Source: Microcebus murinus
Taxonomy: Eukaryota > Chordata > Mammalia > Primates > Cheirogaleidae
DNA length: 64,000 nt
Direction of reading: 5' to 3'
NCBI RefSeq assembly: GCF_040939455.1
Contig: NC_134109.1
Span: 50,868,001 to 50,932,000, forward strand
Below, piece by piece: positions 36,950 through 47,689 of this stretch (positions are counted from its first letter, which is position 1; each line of letters opens with the position of its first letter). Made by a program: the position numbers and the translations under genes. Below the pieces are notes generated by a model. The model did no database searches. It was not told the DNA's origin and worked only from the letters and a program-made list of their open reading frames with translations.

Positions 36950-37235
36950 TGGGTACCTACTATATACTAGGCCTTCTACTGACTTCATTTATTATTAAAC
37001 CCATTTACTAAGTATTTACTATGGATAGATATTATACTAGGTATTTTTCCTACATACCTCAGTTCATCCTCAACAAAAATTCCATGAGCTATTATCCCCA
37101 TTTTACAGATAAAGAAATTAAAACCCAGAATAACTCAAAGATCTATGGCTAATAAATATGAGAACCAGTTTCAGAGGAGATTCATCTGACTCCCTACTTT
37201 CTTTAGTCAGCTTTATCTTCAAGCATTTAGGTTTA
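36950..37235 (-). mobile_element. MIR SINE
   Basis: 'aagtatttactatggataga', 'cagttcatcctcaacaaaaa', 'attatccccattttacagat', 'aaagaaattaaaacccagaa' match MIR in reverse complement. The first 'cctactatatactaggcctt' word appears twice, so a partial second copy may precede it. Confidence 0.75.
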
Positions 37236-38190
37236 TGACAGTGCCTGAAAGCATTCTTGTAGTATGATTTTCATGATTACATTTTAACAATGTTAAAAGT
37301 GCCTGAGGAAAGTATTTTTCTGTTGTTCATCCTAATATTTTAGCCTAGACTTCTTATCTCTTTAAGCCTGAATATACAGAATTCTAATACTTAAAATAAA
37401 TCTTTTAAAAAGCTAAAAAAATTCATGAAAATAAGAATGCTTCATGACCAATAAACACATGTACCAAACACAGTGACAGCCAAAATTTATTCTCATGCTA
37501 CTTATCTAAATTCCTATATCTTTTAACTTTTAAATTAAGAAAATCCATAGAAACAATACAAATTAAGACTTAATTAAATTGACCCTTCATGATAACACGC
37601 ATATGATTTTCTGAATTCACCTAAATGTGAACAGTGTCCAGCTGACATATCAACAGACTCACATCTGGTTATTTTATAAAATATGAATCTGATGTCCTTT
37701 CTGATCCTAAAGTACTCATGTTTCAGACTGAACACAATAGACTGCAAGTAAACTATGTGTCAGGTGTGCATCACTGATTGCTACAGGAATGTGATTGTGC
37801 TACCAAAATCTCTGTTATCACACATAAATACTGAGACTTAAAGTATTACATTTAAAGCATTTCAAAGTCAGTTGCAAAACTTATGCTGAAATATGTGAGA
37901 GTTCATAATGGGAATAGGAGTAAGAGACACTGTCCAAATAGATTATGTCATTTCTTCCACATACTCATAGACATACCATCTTACACACTTCTGTAAGATG
38001 ACTAAGGCCAGGCCTCTCTCTCAATCATGATTCTAGTAGTCCAGGCATTAACAAATTCTTTGTAGATTTGATGGTCCTTACAGCAGAGGATTCTAGAAGT
38101 TTGCTCCTCAAGAAGATAACAAGAACAAACATTTAAGCAAAGAAGATCAAGAAAAGCTTACTCAGAAATATTTATATGAATATACAGTTA
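37236..38190. other. No gene or recognised repeat
   Basis: About 950 bp of moderately AT-rich sequence. Nothing supported. Confidence 0.5.
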
Positions 38191-38921
38191 TATTAGGATT
38201 CTCTAGAGGACAGAACAAAGAGGAGATTTTATACACAAACAGGAATTTACTAGGAAGAATTGGTTCACATGATTACTAAGGTGAAGTCCCACAATAGGTC
38301 CTCTACAAACTGGGGAATGAGAAAAGCCAGTAGCATGGATCAGCCCAAGTCCCAACGCCTCAAAACCAGAAAAACCAATAGTGCAACCCCCAGTCTGAGG
38401 TCAAAGGCCTGAGAGCCCCCAGGAAGATACTGGTACAAGCCCAAGAGTTTGAAGACCAAAGACCTAGAGTCTGATGTCCAAGGGCAGAAGGAGAAAGGTG
38501 TTCCACTCAGGGAGGGAGGGAGGGCAAGCTAAGCAAGCTGAATATCCCCTTTTCCCTTGCTTTGTGCCAGCCACACCCACAGCCCATTGGATGGTGCTCA
38601 TCCATAGGGCAGGTCTTCCTCTACCAGTCCAATGACTCACAGGTCAATGTCCTCTGAAAACACTGACAGACACGTCAGAAACAATGTTTCAAGGCAGGCT
38701 GGTGGCTCATGACTATAATCTCAATGACTATGGAGGCTGAGGTGGACAGATCCTTTAGACACAGGGGTTCAAGGCTGCAGTGAGCTATGATCATACCACC
38801 ACACTCTAGCCTGGGTGACAGAGTGAGAGCCTATATCAAATACAACAACAAAAAAAACTTCACCAGCCTCACCAGGCATCCCTCAATTCAGTCAAATTGA
38901 CACCTAATACTAAACATCACA
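38191..38921 (-). mobile_element. MLT2-related ERV-L LTR carrying an Alu monomer
   Basis: Left end 'tattaggattctctagagga', interior 'agattttatacacaaacagg', 'gcagaaggagaaaggtgttc', 'gtgccagccacacccacagc', right end 'actaaacatcaca'. This is the layout of an MLT2-group LTR in reverse complement, of a different subtype from those at 33445 and 35987. An Alu-related monomer interrupts it at 38693-38858. Confidence 0.7.
38693..38858 (+). mobile_element. Alu-related monomer (FLAM/FRAM-type)
   Basis: One arm only: 'ggctggtggctcatgactat', 'ggaggctgaggtggacagat', 'ggctgcagtgagctatgatc', 'actctagcctgggtgacaga', then an A-rich tail. It is 7SL-derived and lacks a second arm. Confidence 0.8.
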
Positions 38922-38991
38922 GTAGTTAATGTAACTAAGGCCAAGACACTTCAAAGCAATAGTAAGAAACCAGTGGAAGGATTTATCTCTC

Positions 38992-39251
38992 TTTTTTTTG
39001 AAACAGGGTCTTGCTCTATCGCCCAGGACTAGAGTGCAGTGGACCAATACCTGGGCTCAAGCAATCCTCCTGCCCTAGCCCCCTGAGTAGCTGGGACCAC
39101 AGATGCACACCACCGTACCAGGCTAATTTTTCCATTTTTTATAGATATGGTGTGTCACTCAGTACGGTCCCAAACTCCAGGCCTATAATGATTCTCCCGC
39201 CTAGGCCTCCCAAAGTGCTAGGATTACAGGCATGAGCCACTGCACCTAGCC
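38992..39251 (-). mobile_element. Old Alu (AluJ-like)
   Basis: Antisense Alu from T-tail to head: 'gaaacagggtcttgctctat', 'agtgcagtggaccaatacct', 'ctcaagcaatcctcctgccc', 'cctcccaaagtgctaggatt', 'acaggcatgagccactgcac'. It is diverged and lacks the lemur-specific right-arm variant. The 74-77 codon frames here are Alu-derived. Confidence 0.9.
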
Positions 39252-39469
39252 TATTTCCTTTGATAGGGTACAGGGAGTAGTGTATGTTTAAGGGGAGAGG
39301 GGAGAAAGACACAGAAGCTATAGAAAAGTGCACAACATGCAAATATATTGTGGTGAAATTTACAGAAACCAATTATTGTTTTACCTTTCTTATACCAAAG
39401 ATCTATTTCAGATTCAAGATCTAGATTCTGGGTTACTCCTCAGGGCATCTGAATAGATGGCGGTGGGCC

Positions 39470-39550
39470 CTTCACAATCATTCAATAAGTATTTGTTGAC
39501 CACACATTACACTTAGGCACTGTGTAAGGGTGCAGGCCACCACAATGCAA
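39470..39550 (-). mobile_element. L2 3' end fragment
   Basis: 'aatcattcaataagtatttg', 'ttgaccacacattacactta' and 'ggcactgtgtaagggtgcag' match the reverse complement of the L2 terminus. Confidence 0.6.
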
Positions 39551-40039
39551 CCAGTCAATAGAGGTTCACAAAGGAAAGCCTCAGTTCTTCAGTAGGTAAT
39601 AATTGCCTCTCTTTAGTCAAAAAAATAGTTAGCTAGATACAAACACTTATGGTCAAATGGCTTTTCAAGTCATCCTCATCAGATAAGGCTGCAGTTTTCT
39701 AGTGGAAACTTAATGTGGAAACTTAAAAGATATATGGCTCAGTATGGTTGCAGAGAAGGAAAGCAAAGTGAGAACTACTTGTAAAGCATGCATTTATTCT
39801 TTCAAAGATTTCTAAAACAAATAGAGACCATTTTTCAAAGGGCATAGTGTAAATCTCATTAAAATATGCAGTAACAATCTGAAACCAACAAACAAAAAAT
39901 GCAAAATTCAAGTCAAAGAAGTTATACTAAATAACCAAGAATAGGACAAGTATGAATTTGTTTTCCAAATCTTAGAATACTAGGAACAGAAATCTTAACA
40001 CTTGAAAGGGGGTTTAAGTAACGGAAAAAGATGGCCATA
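39551..40039. other. No gene or recognised repeat
   Basis: About 490 bp with nothing supported. Confidence 0.5.
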
Positions 40040-40200
40040 TCACCCAGTGGAAAGAGCACTGGGCTGTGGAAAATGACCTGGATCCTGGTTCTAGCTTCTC
40101 CCCCAGGTGAGTATGTAATCTCTGAAAAGCAATAAGATGTTTCTAAGCCTTAGTTTACTGTCTGTAAAAGAAGGTTGGAGTTCTAGATTTTAATGTCTAT
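40040..40200 (+). mobile_element. MIR SINE
   Basis: 'cacccagtggaaagagcact', 'gggctgtggaaaatgacctg', 'atcctggttctagcttctcc' and 'agccttagtttactgtctgt' follow MIR in sense from near its 5' end. Confidence 0.8.
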
Positions 40201-40865
40201 GACTGCCACATGAATTGCTTCTATAAACTGAATAGGTAGGATTTGAGAAATGAGAAAATGTAGGAAAGATAACTAATTGTCACGATATTTCTGATATGTC
40301 TTCTACTACACTCTAAGAGTGGCTTCTGTTCCCTTTACCAGTATAGTAAGAGAGGAATTGGTAATTCAGCAGTCAATTTTATTACTGAGGTAGTGGTCTT
40401 AAACAGAAAATAGCAAGACTGCTTCTAAGGTTAACCTTTCCCAAGAGCAAATATGAGACAAAACAAGGTACCTGTCCTTACTGGCCAAGAAATATCACAC
40501 TAGAATGCTTTCAGCTCAGTATTCCCATCCACTGTACTCCCTTGTCAACTAGGGCACCATAGAAACATCCAGATAGAATTCCCACAAGTACAGGATCCTT
40601 TCCAGCCACTCTGCCAGGGGATATGTAAGACCTCAGCCATCTGGGGGAATCCTTTGGATTCTGAAAATGTACAAATACTTGAGAACCCAGGAAAGGCATT
40701 TAGATCTTTGGGTTTCATTTGCTTCAGTGTAAAAACGTCTTTACTTTTGCACTTGAACATCTGGCAAAGCACTTTGAAGATGATAAACACAATGAATATA
40801 TGGATGAGTGACTAGCTAAATATGACAAATATTCTGAAAGATTTTTGTGTTAAATATAGTAGGCA
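40201..40865. other. No gene or recognised repeat
   Basis: Overlapping minus-strand frames at 40511-40790 (62 and 81 codons) show no domain. Nothing else supported. Confidence 0.5.
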
Positions 40866-41184
40866 GGCCAGGCATGATGGGTCACACCTGTAATCCCAGG
40901 ACTCTTGAGAGGCCAAGGCAGGAGGATCAGTTGTGGTCAGATTTTGAAGCTATGTTGAAGACAACATAGCAAGAGTCTGTCTCTACAAAATTTATTTTAA
41001 AAAAAAACTAGCCGGACACAGTGGTTCATACCTGTAGTCCCAGCTACTCTGGAGGCTAAGACAAGAGGATGGCCCAAAACCAGGGAGGTTGAGGCTGCAG
41101 TAAGCCACGATCACAACAACACACTCTAGCTTGGACAACAAAGTGAGACTCGTCTCAAAAAAATAAAAAAATAAAAAATAAACA
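40866..41184 (+). mobile_element. Old dimeric Alu (AluJ-like)
   Basis: Both arms are present in sense: 'ggccaggcatgatgggtcac', 'ctgtaatcccaggactcttg', the middle A-stretch at about 41000, 'gtagtcccagctactctgga', 'ggttgaggctgcagtaagcc', 'aacaaagtgagactcgtctc', then an A-rich tail. Confidence 0.9.
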
Positions 41185-41185
41185 A

Positions 41186-41209
41186 ATATATATATATATA
41201 TATATATAT
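41186..41209. repeat. (AT)n microsatellite
   Basis: A pure AT run grown from the Alu poly(A) tail. Confidence 0.95.
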
Positions 41210-41877
41210 TAGGCAAATCAAAGAGGCAATCTAAATAATATATCTTTTCAGAAAGTAATGGTTTATTTGTAACATATTCCCATCCTAGAAAGGTATTCCT
41301 GCATTACAATCACTTATGCTCTGTATAAAGGCAAAATGATAAGATATTCACATACCACCTTCATTATCTGAAACCTGTGCAGACAGAAGTCTCCTTTCCT
41401 GGTCTGAGTGGACTTGATCAAAATCATGCACAGCTGTAAGTCCACATTACAAAATCACCACATCAAATCCTCAGTGATTGTCTTTATCTTAGACAGCAGA
41501 TATTATCCAACCAAAGAAAAGTGAAATCACTTTTACCAAGAGCACATGGTCAGGCAAAGTATGTTGCAATTCTGCTAAACTCACTTAGAAGCTGGCTCAA
41601 TGCACCTGTCCTCTAATAAGCCCTACCACTCTCCATTCCTTCAAGAAGACCACTCATCCTTCCATTTCAAGCCCTAAGGCCTGTTCTGCAGCTAATATGA
41701 GATCTTTCTATATTTTGGAAGCCTCAGGCTCCAGCACACCCTATTCCAACCGGATTTCTACTCTCCTATAAACAAACAAAAGTCCATGCATTGACAAATC
41801 AAAAAGCTTAGGGCCTAACTCATCCTGTTCCCCTCAACTGTCAGAATCTCAAGTGTCCTCAAAAATCTTAGATTCGG
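41210..41877. other. No gene or recognised repeat
   Basis: Moderately complex sequence leading into the GC-rich block. No repeat or exon supported. Confidence 0.5.
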
Positions 41878-42414
41878 ATGAACTCATTGCTTGGAACGTT
41901 TGGCTCCTGTGTTGACTCTCGGCTTCCATGGCTGCAACTATTTCTGGTTCTCCTGGCCCCTTCCTGTCACTCGCCTCGCCTTGAGGTCTCTTCCAGAGCT
42001 CACACTCAATTTGTTTCCTCCTCTTGGAGGACCCTTGGAGGTGGGGAGGCAGTGTATAAGACCCTAGGCGACCTCAGGGGTCTGAGGTTGAAGGGGCCCA
42101 GCGTTCCCCTCAATTCTCACCCTTTCACTTGTCCACGCCCCACACTCCTTGTCTCCACCCAGGTTTCACGACCACCTGGGCCACGCATCACCCAAGAAGG
42201 CCCAGACTCAGCCCGTTTCCGGGCTTTCCCTGCAGTGTTTCCTCACGTTCTGGGGCAGCAGAAGCGCTCGCTCCACAGCCAGCCCCACAGCAGGCCCAGC
42301 CGTCCCACCCCGCAGCCACCACTGCAACAGCTGTGTGAAATGATAGTTTCGGGGTGGCGGTCTGCCCTCTGTTCTTGGAGTGTTCTTGGCCACAGACTGA
42401 CAAGACGGCCAAAC
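41878..42414. promoter_or_regulatory. CpG- and GC-rich block, possible CpG island or captured promoter fragment
   Basis: By eye it holds about 19 CpG in 537 bp, far above the AT-rich, CpG-poor surroundings. Frames are open on both strands (a 180-codon plus frame fills 41878-42420), as expected of GC-rich DNA. I recognise no domain, and the plus frame lacks low-complexity or family signatures. A minus-strand ATG at about 41931 has a strong start context (gcagccATGGaa) but leads to only 26 codons. Options are a CpG island, a 5' end of a noncoding transcript, a fragment of a GC-rich retrocopy, or leader sequence of the ERV whose LTR begins at 42415. I cannot decide between them. Confidence 0.4.
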
Positions 42415-42995
42415 TGTTAGTCCAGACTTACCTGGGACAAATCACCAACAGGGCCAATATGATGGAGTAACCCTGAGCAGGAAGCAATTTCACAAGAGCA
42501 GCTCTTTATTGTAGAACAAACACAAGTCTGTCTCTCTGCTCATGGAAAGAGACAGGCCGACTGACCCCCCCTCTCAGGTCTCAGATTGTTTCCTTTTATT
42601 AGCTCAGTCTGGGGGCGGGCTCTCCATAGGTGTAGGAGATTACCAAATGATCAACAGGTGTCCTCAAAATTCCATCTGTGTATATGAGCTCCCTCTCCAA
42701 AAGCCCACCTGTGGCCACAATATAGATTTAAACTAATGACATAATTACCCTTAAATTACTATAGGCCACTTTCCAAATCCTATGATGCTTGGGCTGGGAA
42801 ATTCCCAGATTGATAAAACATTCCCTCCTTTCCCAGGTGTAGCAGTTGCTTGGGATAGGATTAACAGTGGGGCAGCACCAAAACCAAGTGCCTGTCTTTT
42901 TCCTTCTTCCCACGTGGAATAATTACTCAAGACAGCACCAATGTAGGGTCCCCTTGTCCCTAGAAGAGCCAGAGATCCTAACTATCTACCTAACA
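42415..42995 (-). mobile_element. ERV1-type LTR, minus strand
   Basis: Bounded on the plus strand by TGTTAG (42415) and CTAACA (ends 42995), perfect 6-bp inverted termini. On the minus strand an AATAAA signal lies at about 42503-42510, about 90 bp before the LTR end, giving normal U3-R-U5 polarity. The flanks AAAC and ATAG do not match, so one side is rearranged or this is a partial provirus with internal sequence to the left. Its U3 is clearly related to that of the LTR at 43466-43973. Confidence 0.75.
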
Positions 42996-43130
42996 ATAGG
43001 ACACAATGTTCCTAAGGATTTATAAAATAAAAACTTTAGATCAACTAAATTTAACAGATCTTAATTGAGTAAAGAACGATTAGCAAAGTGGACAACACTC
43101 CCAATTCAGAATAGGTTCAAAATGACTCCA
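42996..43130 (-). mobile_element. Older LTR-like repeat, part 1
   Basis: 'aaatttaacagatcttaatt', 'gagtaaagaacgattagc' and 'ccaattcagaataggttcaa' match the end of an LTR-like mammalian repeat in reverse complement. The text continues at 43446 after the Alu and at 43974 after a second LTR. Family not named. Confidence 0.5.
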
Positions 43131-43445
43131 GGCCGGGCGCGGTGGCTCACACCTGTAATCGTAGCATTCTGGGAGGCCAAGGCAGGCGGATCCTTTGAGG
43201 TCAATAGTTCGAGACCAGCCAGAGCAAGAGCGAGACCCCATCTCTACCAAAAATAGAAAAAATTAGCCTGGCATGGTGGTGCATGGCTGTGGACCCAGCT
43301 ACTTGGGAGGCTGAGGCAGAAGGATCGCTTGAGCCCAGGAGTTTGAGGTTGCTGTGAGTTAGGCTAATGCCACAGCACTCTAGCCAGGGCAACAGAGTGA
43401 GACTCTGTCTCAAAACAAACAAACAACAACAACAAAAAAACAAAA
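43131..43445 (+). mobile_element. Full-length lemur-type Alu with intact target duplication
   Basis: Complete dimer from 'ggccgggcgcggtggctcac' to a CAA-rich tail. The right arm reads 'gttgctgtgagttaggctaa' then 'tgccacagcactc', the lemur-type variant region. It is flanked by the perfect 13-bp direct repeat CAAAATGACTCCA at 43118-43130 and 43446-43458. It retains the Pol III promoter region, but A-tail impurity suggests it is not a source element. Confidence 0.95.
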
Positions 43446-43465
43446 CAAAATGACTCCAGTGCTGC
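43446..43465 (-). mobile_element. Older LTR-like repeat, part 2 (20 bp)
   Basis: Short host piece between the Alu and the next LTR. It ends with CTGC (43462-43465), the left target duplication of that LTR. Confidence 0.6.
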
Positions 43466-43973
43466 TGTTAGATGGATAATGAGGGATTCTGGGTCTCCTG
43501 TGGACGAAAGTGGGTGCTATTGTCTTAGTGCAATTGCCCTAATCCTTTCCTGAGCAACTGCCATACCTGGGGAAGAAGAGAATACCCTATGAATCTGTCA
43601 ATCAAAACTTGGCTCACCAGCTGCAAAAGAATGCAAAGGACTCTCTAGCCCACGGGCCAAGCAACATAAGTACCACAGAGTCTGGAAATTGACCTAGAAC
43701 AACCTGCATGAGTAGTTAAGACTGAGATAATAACCAACCCCCCTTTTTTTTTTACACCCTTCCTTTTGTTCTCCCTTTGTTGCGACAATGGATCCGGTTG
43801 TCATCTGTGGCGTATGGATCACACTCTGTAAACCTGTATCTTGTTCTTGCTCTATAATGCTATCTTTCTTTCCTCAATAAACCTCATTTTCTTGCTTGCC
43901 TTACTTTGGTGCATCTGGTAATTCTTCAGCCATGAATTTGCCAAGAACCGACATTTCAGACTAAAACCTAACA
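43466..43973 (+). mobile_element. Solo ERV1-type LTR, plus strand, with 4-bp target duplication
   Basis: The 508-bp block starts TGTTAGATGG and ends AAACCTAACA. It is flanked by CTGC at 43462-43465 and 43974-43977, and the surrounding older repeat reads through once it is removed. AATAAA lies at about 43876, followed by a T/C-rich R/U5. A 4-bp duplication and the U5 style ('gaatttgccaagaaccgaca') fit a gammaretrovirus-like class I LTR. No internal viral genes remain. Confidence 0.85.
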
Positions 43974-44290
43974 CTGCCATGGGGTTAGAGAGGATTTATG
44001 TGCAGAAAAGGAAAGTGACCTACAAAAAATGGAAGTGAGGTACAGAAACATCTGGATTGGTTACAGGTTGGAATTTTCCTTATTTGAACAAAGTTGCAAC
44101 AGTTGGCTGCCTTTGGCTGAAACTCAGTGATTGGGACAAGAGTAGATCCCTTACGCATCCAGCTTGTTTACACATCCAGTTACACTGTACATGGAGAAAT
44201 CATTAGGCAGAACTAACAATATGTAAGGAGGCCGCTTCAAGCTAAACTTAGTTTAACAAGAGCCAATGCCATGCTACCCCTAAATCAGTT
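43974..44290 (-). mobile_element. Older LTR-like repeat, part 3
   Basis: 'tgcagaaaaggaaagtgacc', 'ggaagtgaggtacagaaaca', 'tctggattggttacaggttg', 'ccttatttgaacaaagttgc', 'ctgaaactcagtgattggga' continue the repeat begun at 42996. Three later events broke or bordered it. Confidence 0.6.
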
Positions 44291-44640
44291 TGATAGCCTC
44301 TTATGTACCTTAGGATGGGTGAAGTAAATATAATCACACCTCATTGAAACTAGGAAGGTGATAAGAAACTTTGATTAGGATCTTCTTGGTAGATAGGAAG
44401 GTGAGTAAAAAACAGCCTCTTGGCAGTTTTTCACAAGTCTTTCATGTTCTCATGTTCAGGAGGATTATAGGACATTTTGCCAAGACTCAGATTATAAACC
44501 TTGCCTACACGGCCTATATAGATGTTTGCAGTGTCATTTAGGGTTCCATGGAGTCACTCCCCTACAGAGAAATAGCATCTGTTAAAGAAAACAAAGCTAA
44601 GAAACATGGATAATGGAAGTGGAAATTCTGATTTGGGATA
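44291..44640. other. No gene; possibly more of the adjacent LTR-like element
   Basis: No repeat family assigned with confidence. Confidence 0.35.
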
Positions 44641-44948
44641 ATAGGAGATACAAAAAAAAAAGGAACAGATGGAGATGAGCTAAAAAATTGAAATAATGGT
44701 GACAAATTTTACAGAATTAAAAATAATAAATAATAAAATAGAATTGAAAAACCACATGTGCACATGACAGTAGGAATATTAAAAATATCAAAGACAAAGG
44801 GAAGATTCTGAAAGTCTCCAAAGAGAAAGAAAATAAACAATAAAAATTTAGGTTTACATGTAACTTTTCTAAATATAAAAAGGTGAATGTATTAAGACAA
44901 TAAAGTAATTTTTTAAAAAAACATTAAAGGAAAAAAATTTTATATCAA
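44641..44948 (+). mobile_element. Old LINE (HAL1/L1M-like), sense, part 1
   Basis: A-rich text with 'caaagacaaagggaagattc' and 'tgaaagtctccaaagagaaa' resembles the 3' region of old L1 or HAL1. It is separated from part 2 by an MLT2-like piece. Confidence 0.5.
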
Positions 44949-45140
44949 GTGAGATGGGTAATTTTATGTGTCATTTTGGCTATAGAATACCAGATTAAAC
45001 ATTCTTTTTGTGAGGTTATTTCCAGATGAGACAAGCATTTGAATGTGTAGAGTCCAGTTAACTGCCCTGTCCACTAGTGAGAAGGGGCCTGCTTGAGACA
45101 TTTAACCATTATTCTTCTCAGCACATATGGCAAATTTTGA
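44949..45140 (+). mobile_element. Degraded MLT2-like LTR fragment
   Basis: 'gagatgggtaattttatgtg', 'tcattttggctatagaatac' and 'gtgaggttatttccagatga' resemble the 5' end of an MLT2-type LTR, here in the opposite orientation to those at 33445 and 35987. Confidence 0.5.
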
Positions 45141-46330
45141 CTGTACATGAGGCAGAGGATTAAAGAGATAAGCCAAAAATCACACGTGGAAAATACTGAA
45201 TCATCTACAACCTTTCATAGATGAAGGAGACAAAGACTTAACAGGTTCTTAATCATCAAAAGCCTGTGGAGGTCACAACTCAGGAATGGGTACAAACCAA
45301 AGAGATGCAGCATTATTAAAACTGCTATTCAACTTTACCCCATCTCAATCCTTGAATGAAATGAAGTGAGATAATCACCCCTTTGCTCTATTATCAAAAT
45401 AGGGGAAAACTCTCTCCAGTAGAAGAGATCATCATCAAGAGTTCCTGCAGTTCTTTGATAGAAAATAGCATACTAAAAAAAATTACACTTGTGTAGAGAA
45501 AGACTCATATGAAAGTCACATGAAGTCCTATGTCTTGAAAATCAAGACACAAAGTAGAGGCAAACCAAGGTAATTTAGACATTTGTGTTAATAGGGAAAA
45601 AAAACCTTAACATGTTAATGAAGTAAGAAAAATAGTAGAAAAGATAAATAGGTAAATATTTCAAAAATTTCAACTAAAATATTGCACCTAATATACGAAT
45701 AAACTATCTTCAAAGTGAAAATAAATTTTCTGAAAATAAGAACTCAATTGATATGTTTAACAGCAGAACACAAAATTTTCAAAGTAGAAGATATGTCAAT
45801 ATAAAATATTCAAAATGAAGCACAGAAAGAAAATTTAGTGGTCTAATAAAAATGTGGACCATGTACAAAAGCTTTAACATACATGTAATTGGAGTCCTAA
45901 AAGGAGAATAGACAGAAATAAGGGGTAATATTTGAAGAGAGTAATATTACAGAAGTAATATTTGAAGAGACAATGGCTGAGAATTTTTCAAAATGACAAA
46001 AAATAATCAATCTCTAGGTTGAAAAATTTCAGTAAATTTCAAGTAAAAAGAATTTTGAGAACCATAGCTGGAATGTCATATTAAAACAACTGAAAACCCA
46101 AAATAGAGAAAGTCTCAAAATAAGCAAAGGAAGAGTGACATTTGCCTTTTAGGAAGTAAGACTAACAGCTGATTTCTCAACACAAATGATGAAGGCAGAA
46201 GATGAAGAAAAAATATCTTTCAATTGCTAAATAATAATAATCACCAAGTGATAATTCTATATTCAGAAAGAACATATTTCAAAATGAAGTCAAAATAAAT
46301 ATTTTTTCGGAAAAATAAAAGCTGATTAAA
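45141..46330 (+). mobile_element. Old LINE (HAL1/L1M-like), sense, part 2
   Basis: A-rich sense LINE text. The clearest parts are at 46130-46320: 'agactaacagctgatttctc', 'atgatgaaggcagaagatga', 'gataattctatattcagaaa', then 'aaaataaaagctgattaa'. The 45400-45900 interior is poorly matched. Confidence 0.5.
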
Positions 46331-47689
46331 CAGAAATTCTACATTTCAGGCAGAAAAAAATAATGGAAATGTAGAAAGGAATAAAGACCACTTGAAAAGG
46401 TAACTGTAAATGCAAATATAAATTAATTTTGATTGTAGTTTTGGCCTCTTCATAAGTCTGAGAATGTTTGACCTGAATTATTAAGTTTTCTTTAAAATGT
46501 GAGGGGTTCTTCATGCTTCTTTGGACTCAGCTTTGAGTCTTTGTCAGCAATTCCCAAATAGCATGGAAATAATGCTAAGTATCCTGTTATAATAGCTTTC
46601 AAAATATGTGAAAAGTATTTAAAATAAATAGCAAATCAGTGAGAAGCACAATATGTGCATAAGAAGAGGGGAGGACATGACTCCTGTGGACTTGATCAGG
46701 GTCTAAGTTTTATAAGAAGGATGTAGATCTGAGCGAGGCTTGAAGTATAGCTGAACTGTAAATGGAGAAGAGGAAAGGGAGGTTATTTCATACAGTAATT
46801 GCAATCAGCATGGAATTTGAAGACATACGGGATATGGAAGTAGAGAAATTGGGTAAAATCAAATTAACTGAAAAATGTTACACTTGGATGATAAGGAAAA
46901 TAATAATATAATTTGACCAAATCAAAGAATCCTGGTAGAAGAACTAGAAATAAAACAATGATTTCATTATGAAATATGCTTCATTTTAAGTGATGGCAAT
47001 GAATAAATTTGGAATACAAAAGAAAGATGCTAATGGATACAGGGGTAAGGTCAGGGCTAGAACTGATTGATTTGCAACTTTATAAGTCACATACTTCTTT
47101 TAAAAAGTGACTAATTCAAACCAACTACTTTAGAAATTCATGTTCCCCTGGAAGCAATATTTCTTGTCATTTTAAACTTACTCAAAACCTCAAATAAGAC
47201 TGAAAAATTTGTATTTTAGTTGGTCCCTTCTTGAAATCCTATTCAACAGCTTCCTTTGCAGGATAGGAAGAAGATGGCTTATTTAAAAATAGCTTGATAT
47301 TTTAAAATTTTGATTTTGGAGTGAGTCACTAATGTATGAGTCACTATGGATGATTAAATATAGATTAGAATTAGTGGTTATTCATTCTGTAGAGTATGAA
47401 TATCAATGTACCCTTATGCAAAAAGAACTAAAATTTCAGGCAAAATGAATACCTAAATACTTCTGGATATTGATGACCCTATCACTTAGCAAAGAAGAAA
47501 TAAAAAGGTATGCTATATTTTGATTCCACTTATGCTGTTTTTCAGGTGCTTAAAATTAATGACTTTAAAGAAATTTTAAATAAAGGATTTTTTCTACGTG
47601 AAATAAAATCCACCGACACCTAATTTAGACAGTAATATGTGATTATCTGTGTAGCTTTATTTTTCACAACACTTTTATTTAGGTGGTAT
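46331..47689. other. Mostly unassigned; weak antisense L2 at about 46680-46850
   Basis: 'gatctgagcgaggcttgaag' and 'ggaggttatttcatacagta' weakly resemble antisense L2. The rest is AT-rich with no gene seen. Confidence 0.4.

Noticed and set aside
41878..42420. 180-codon plus-strand frame as a protein-coding gene
   Set aside because: GC-rich DNA opens long frames on several strands here. No domain, signal or splice context is visible, and the frame runs 6 bases into an LTR.
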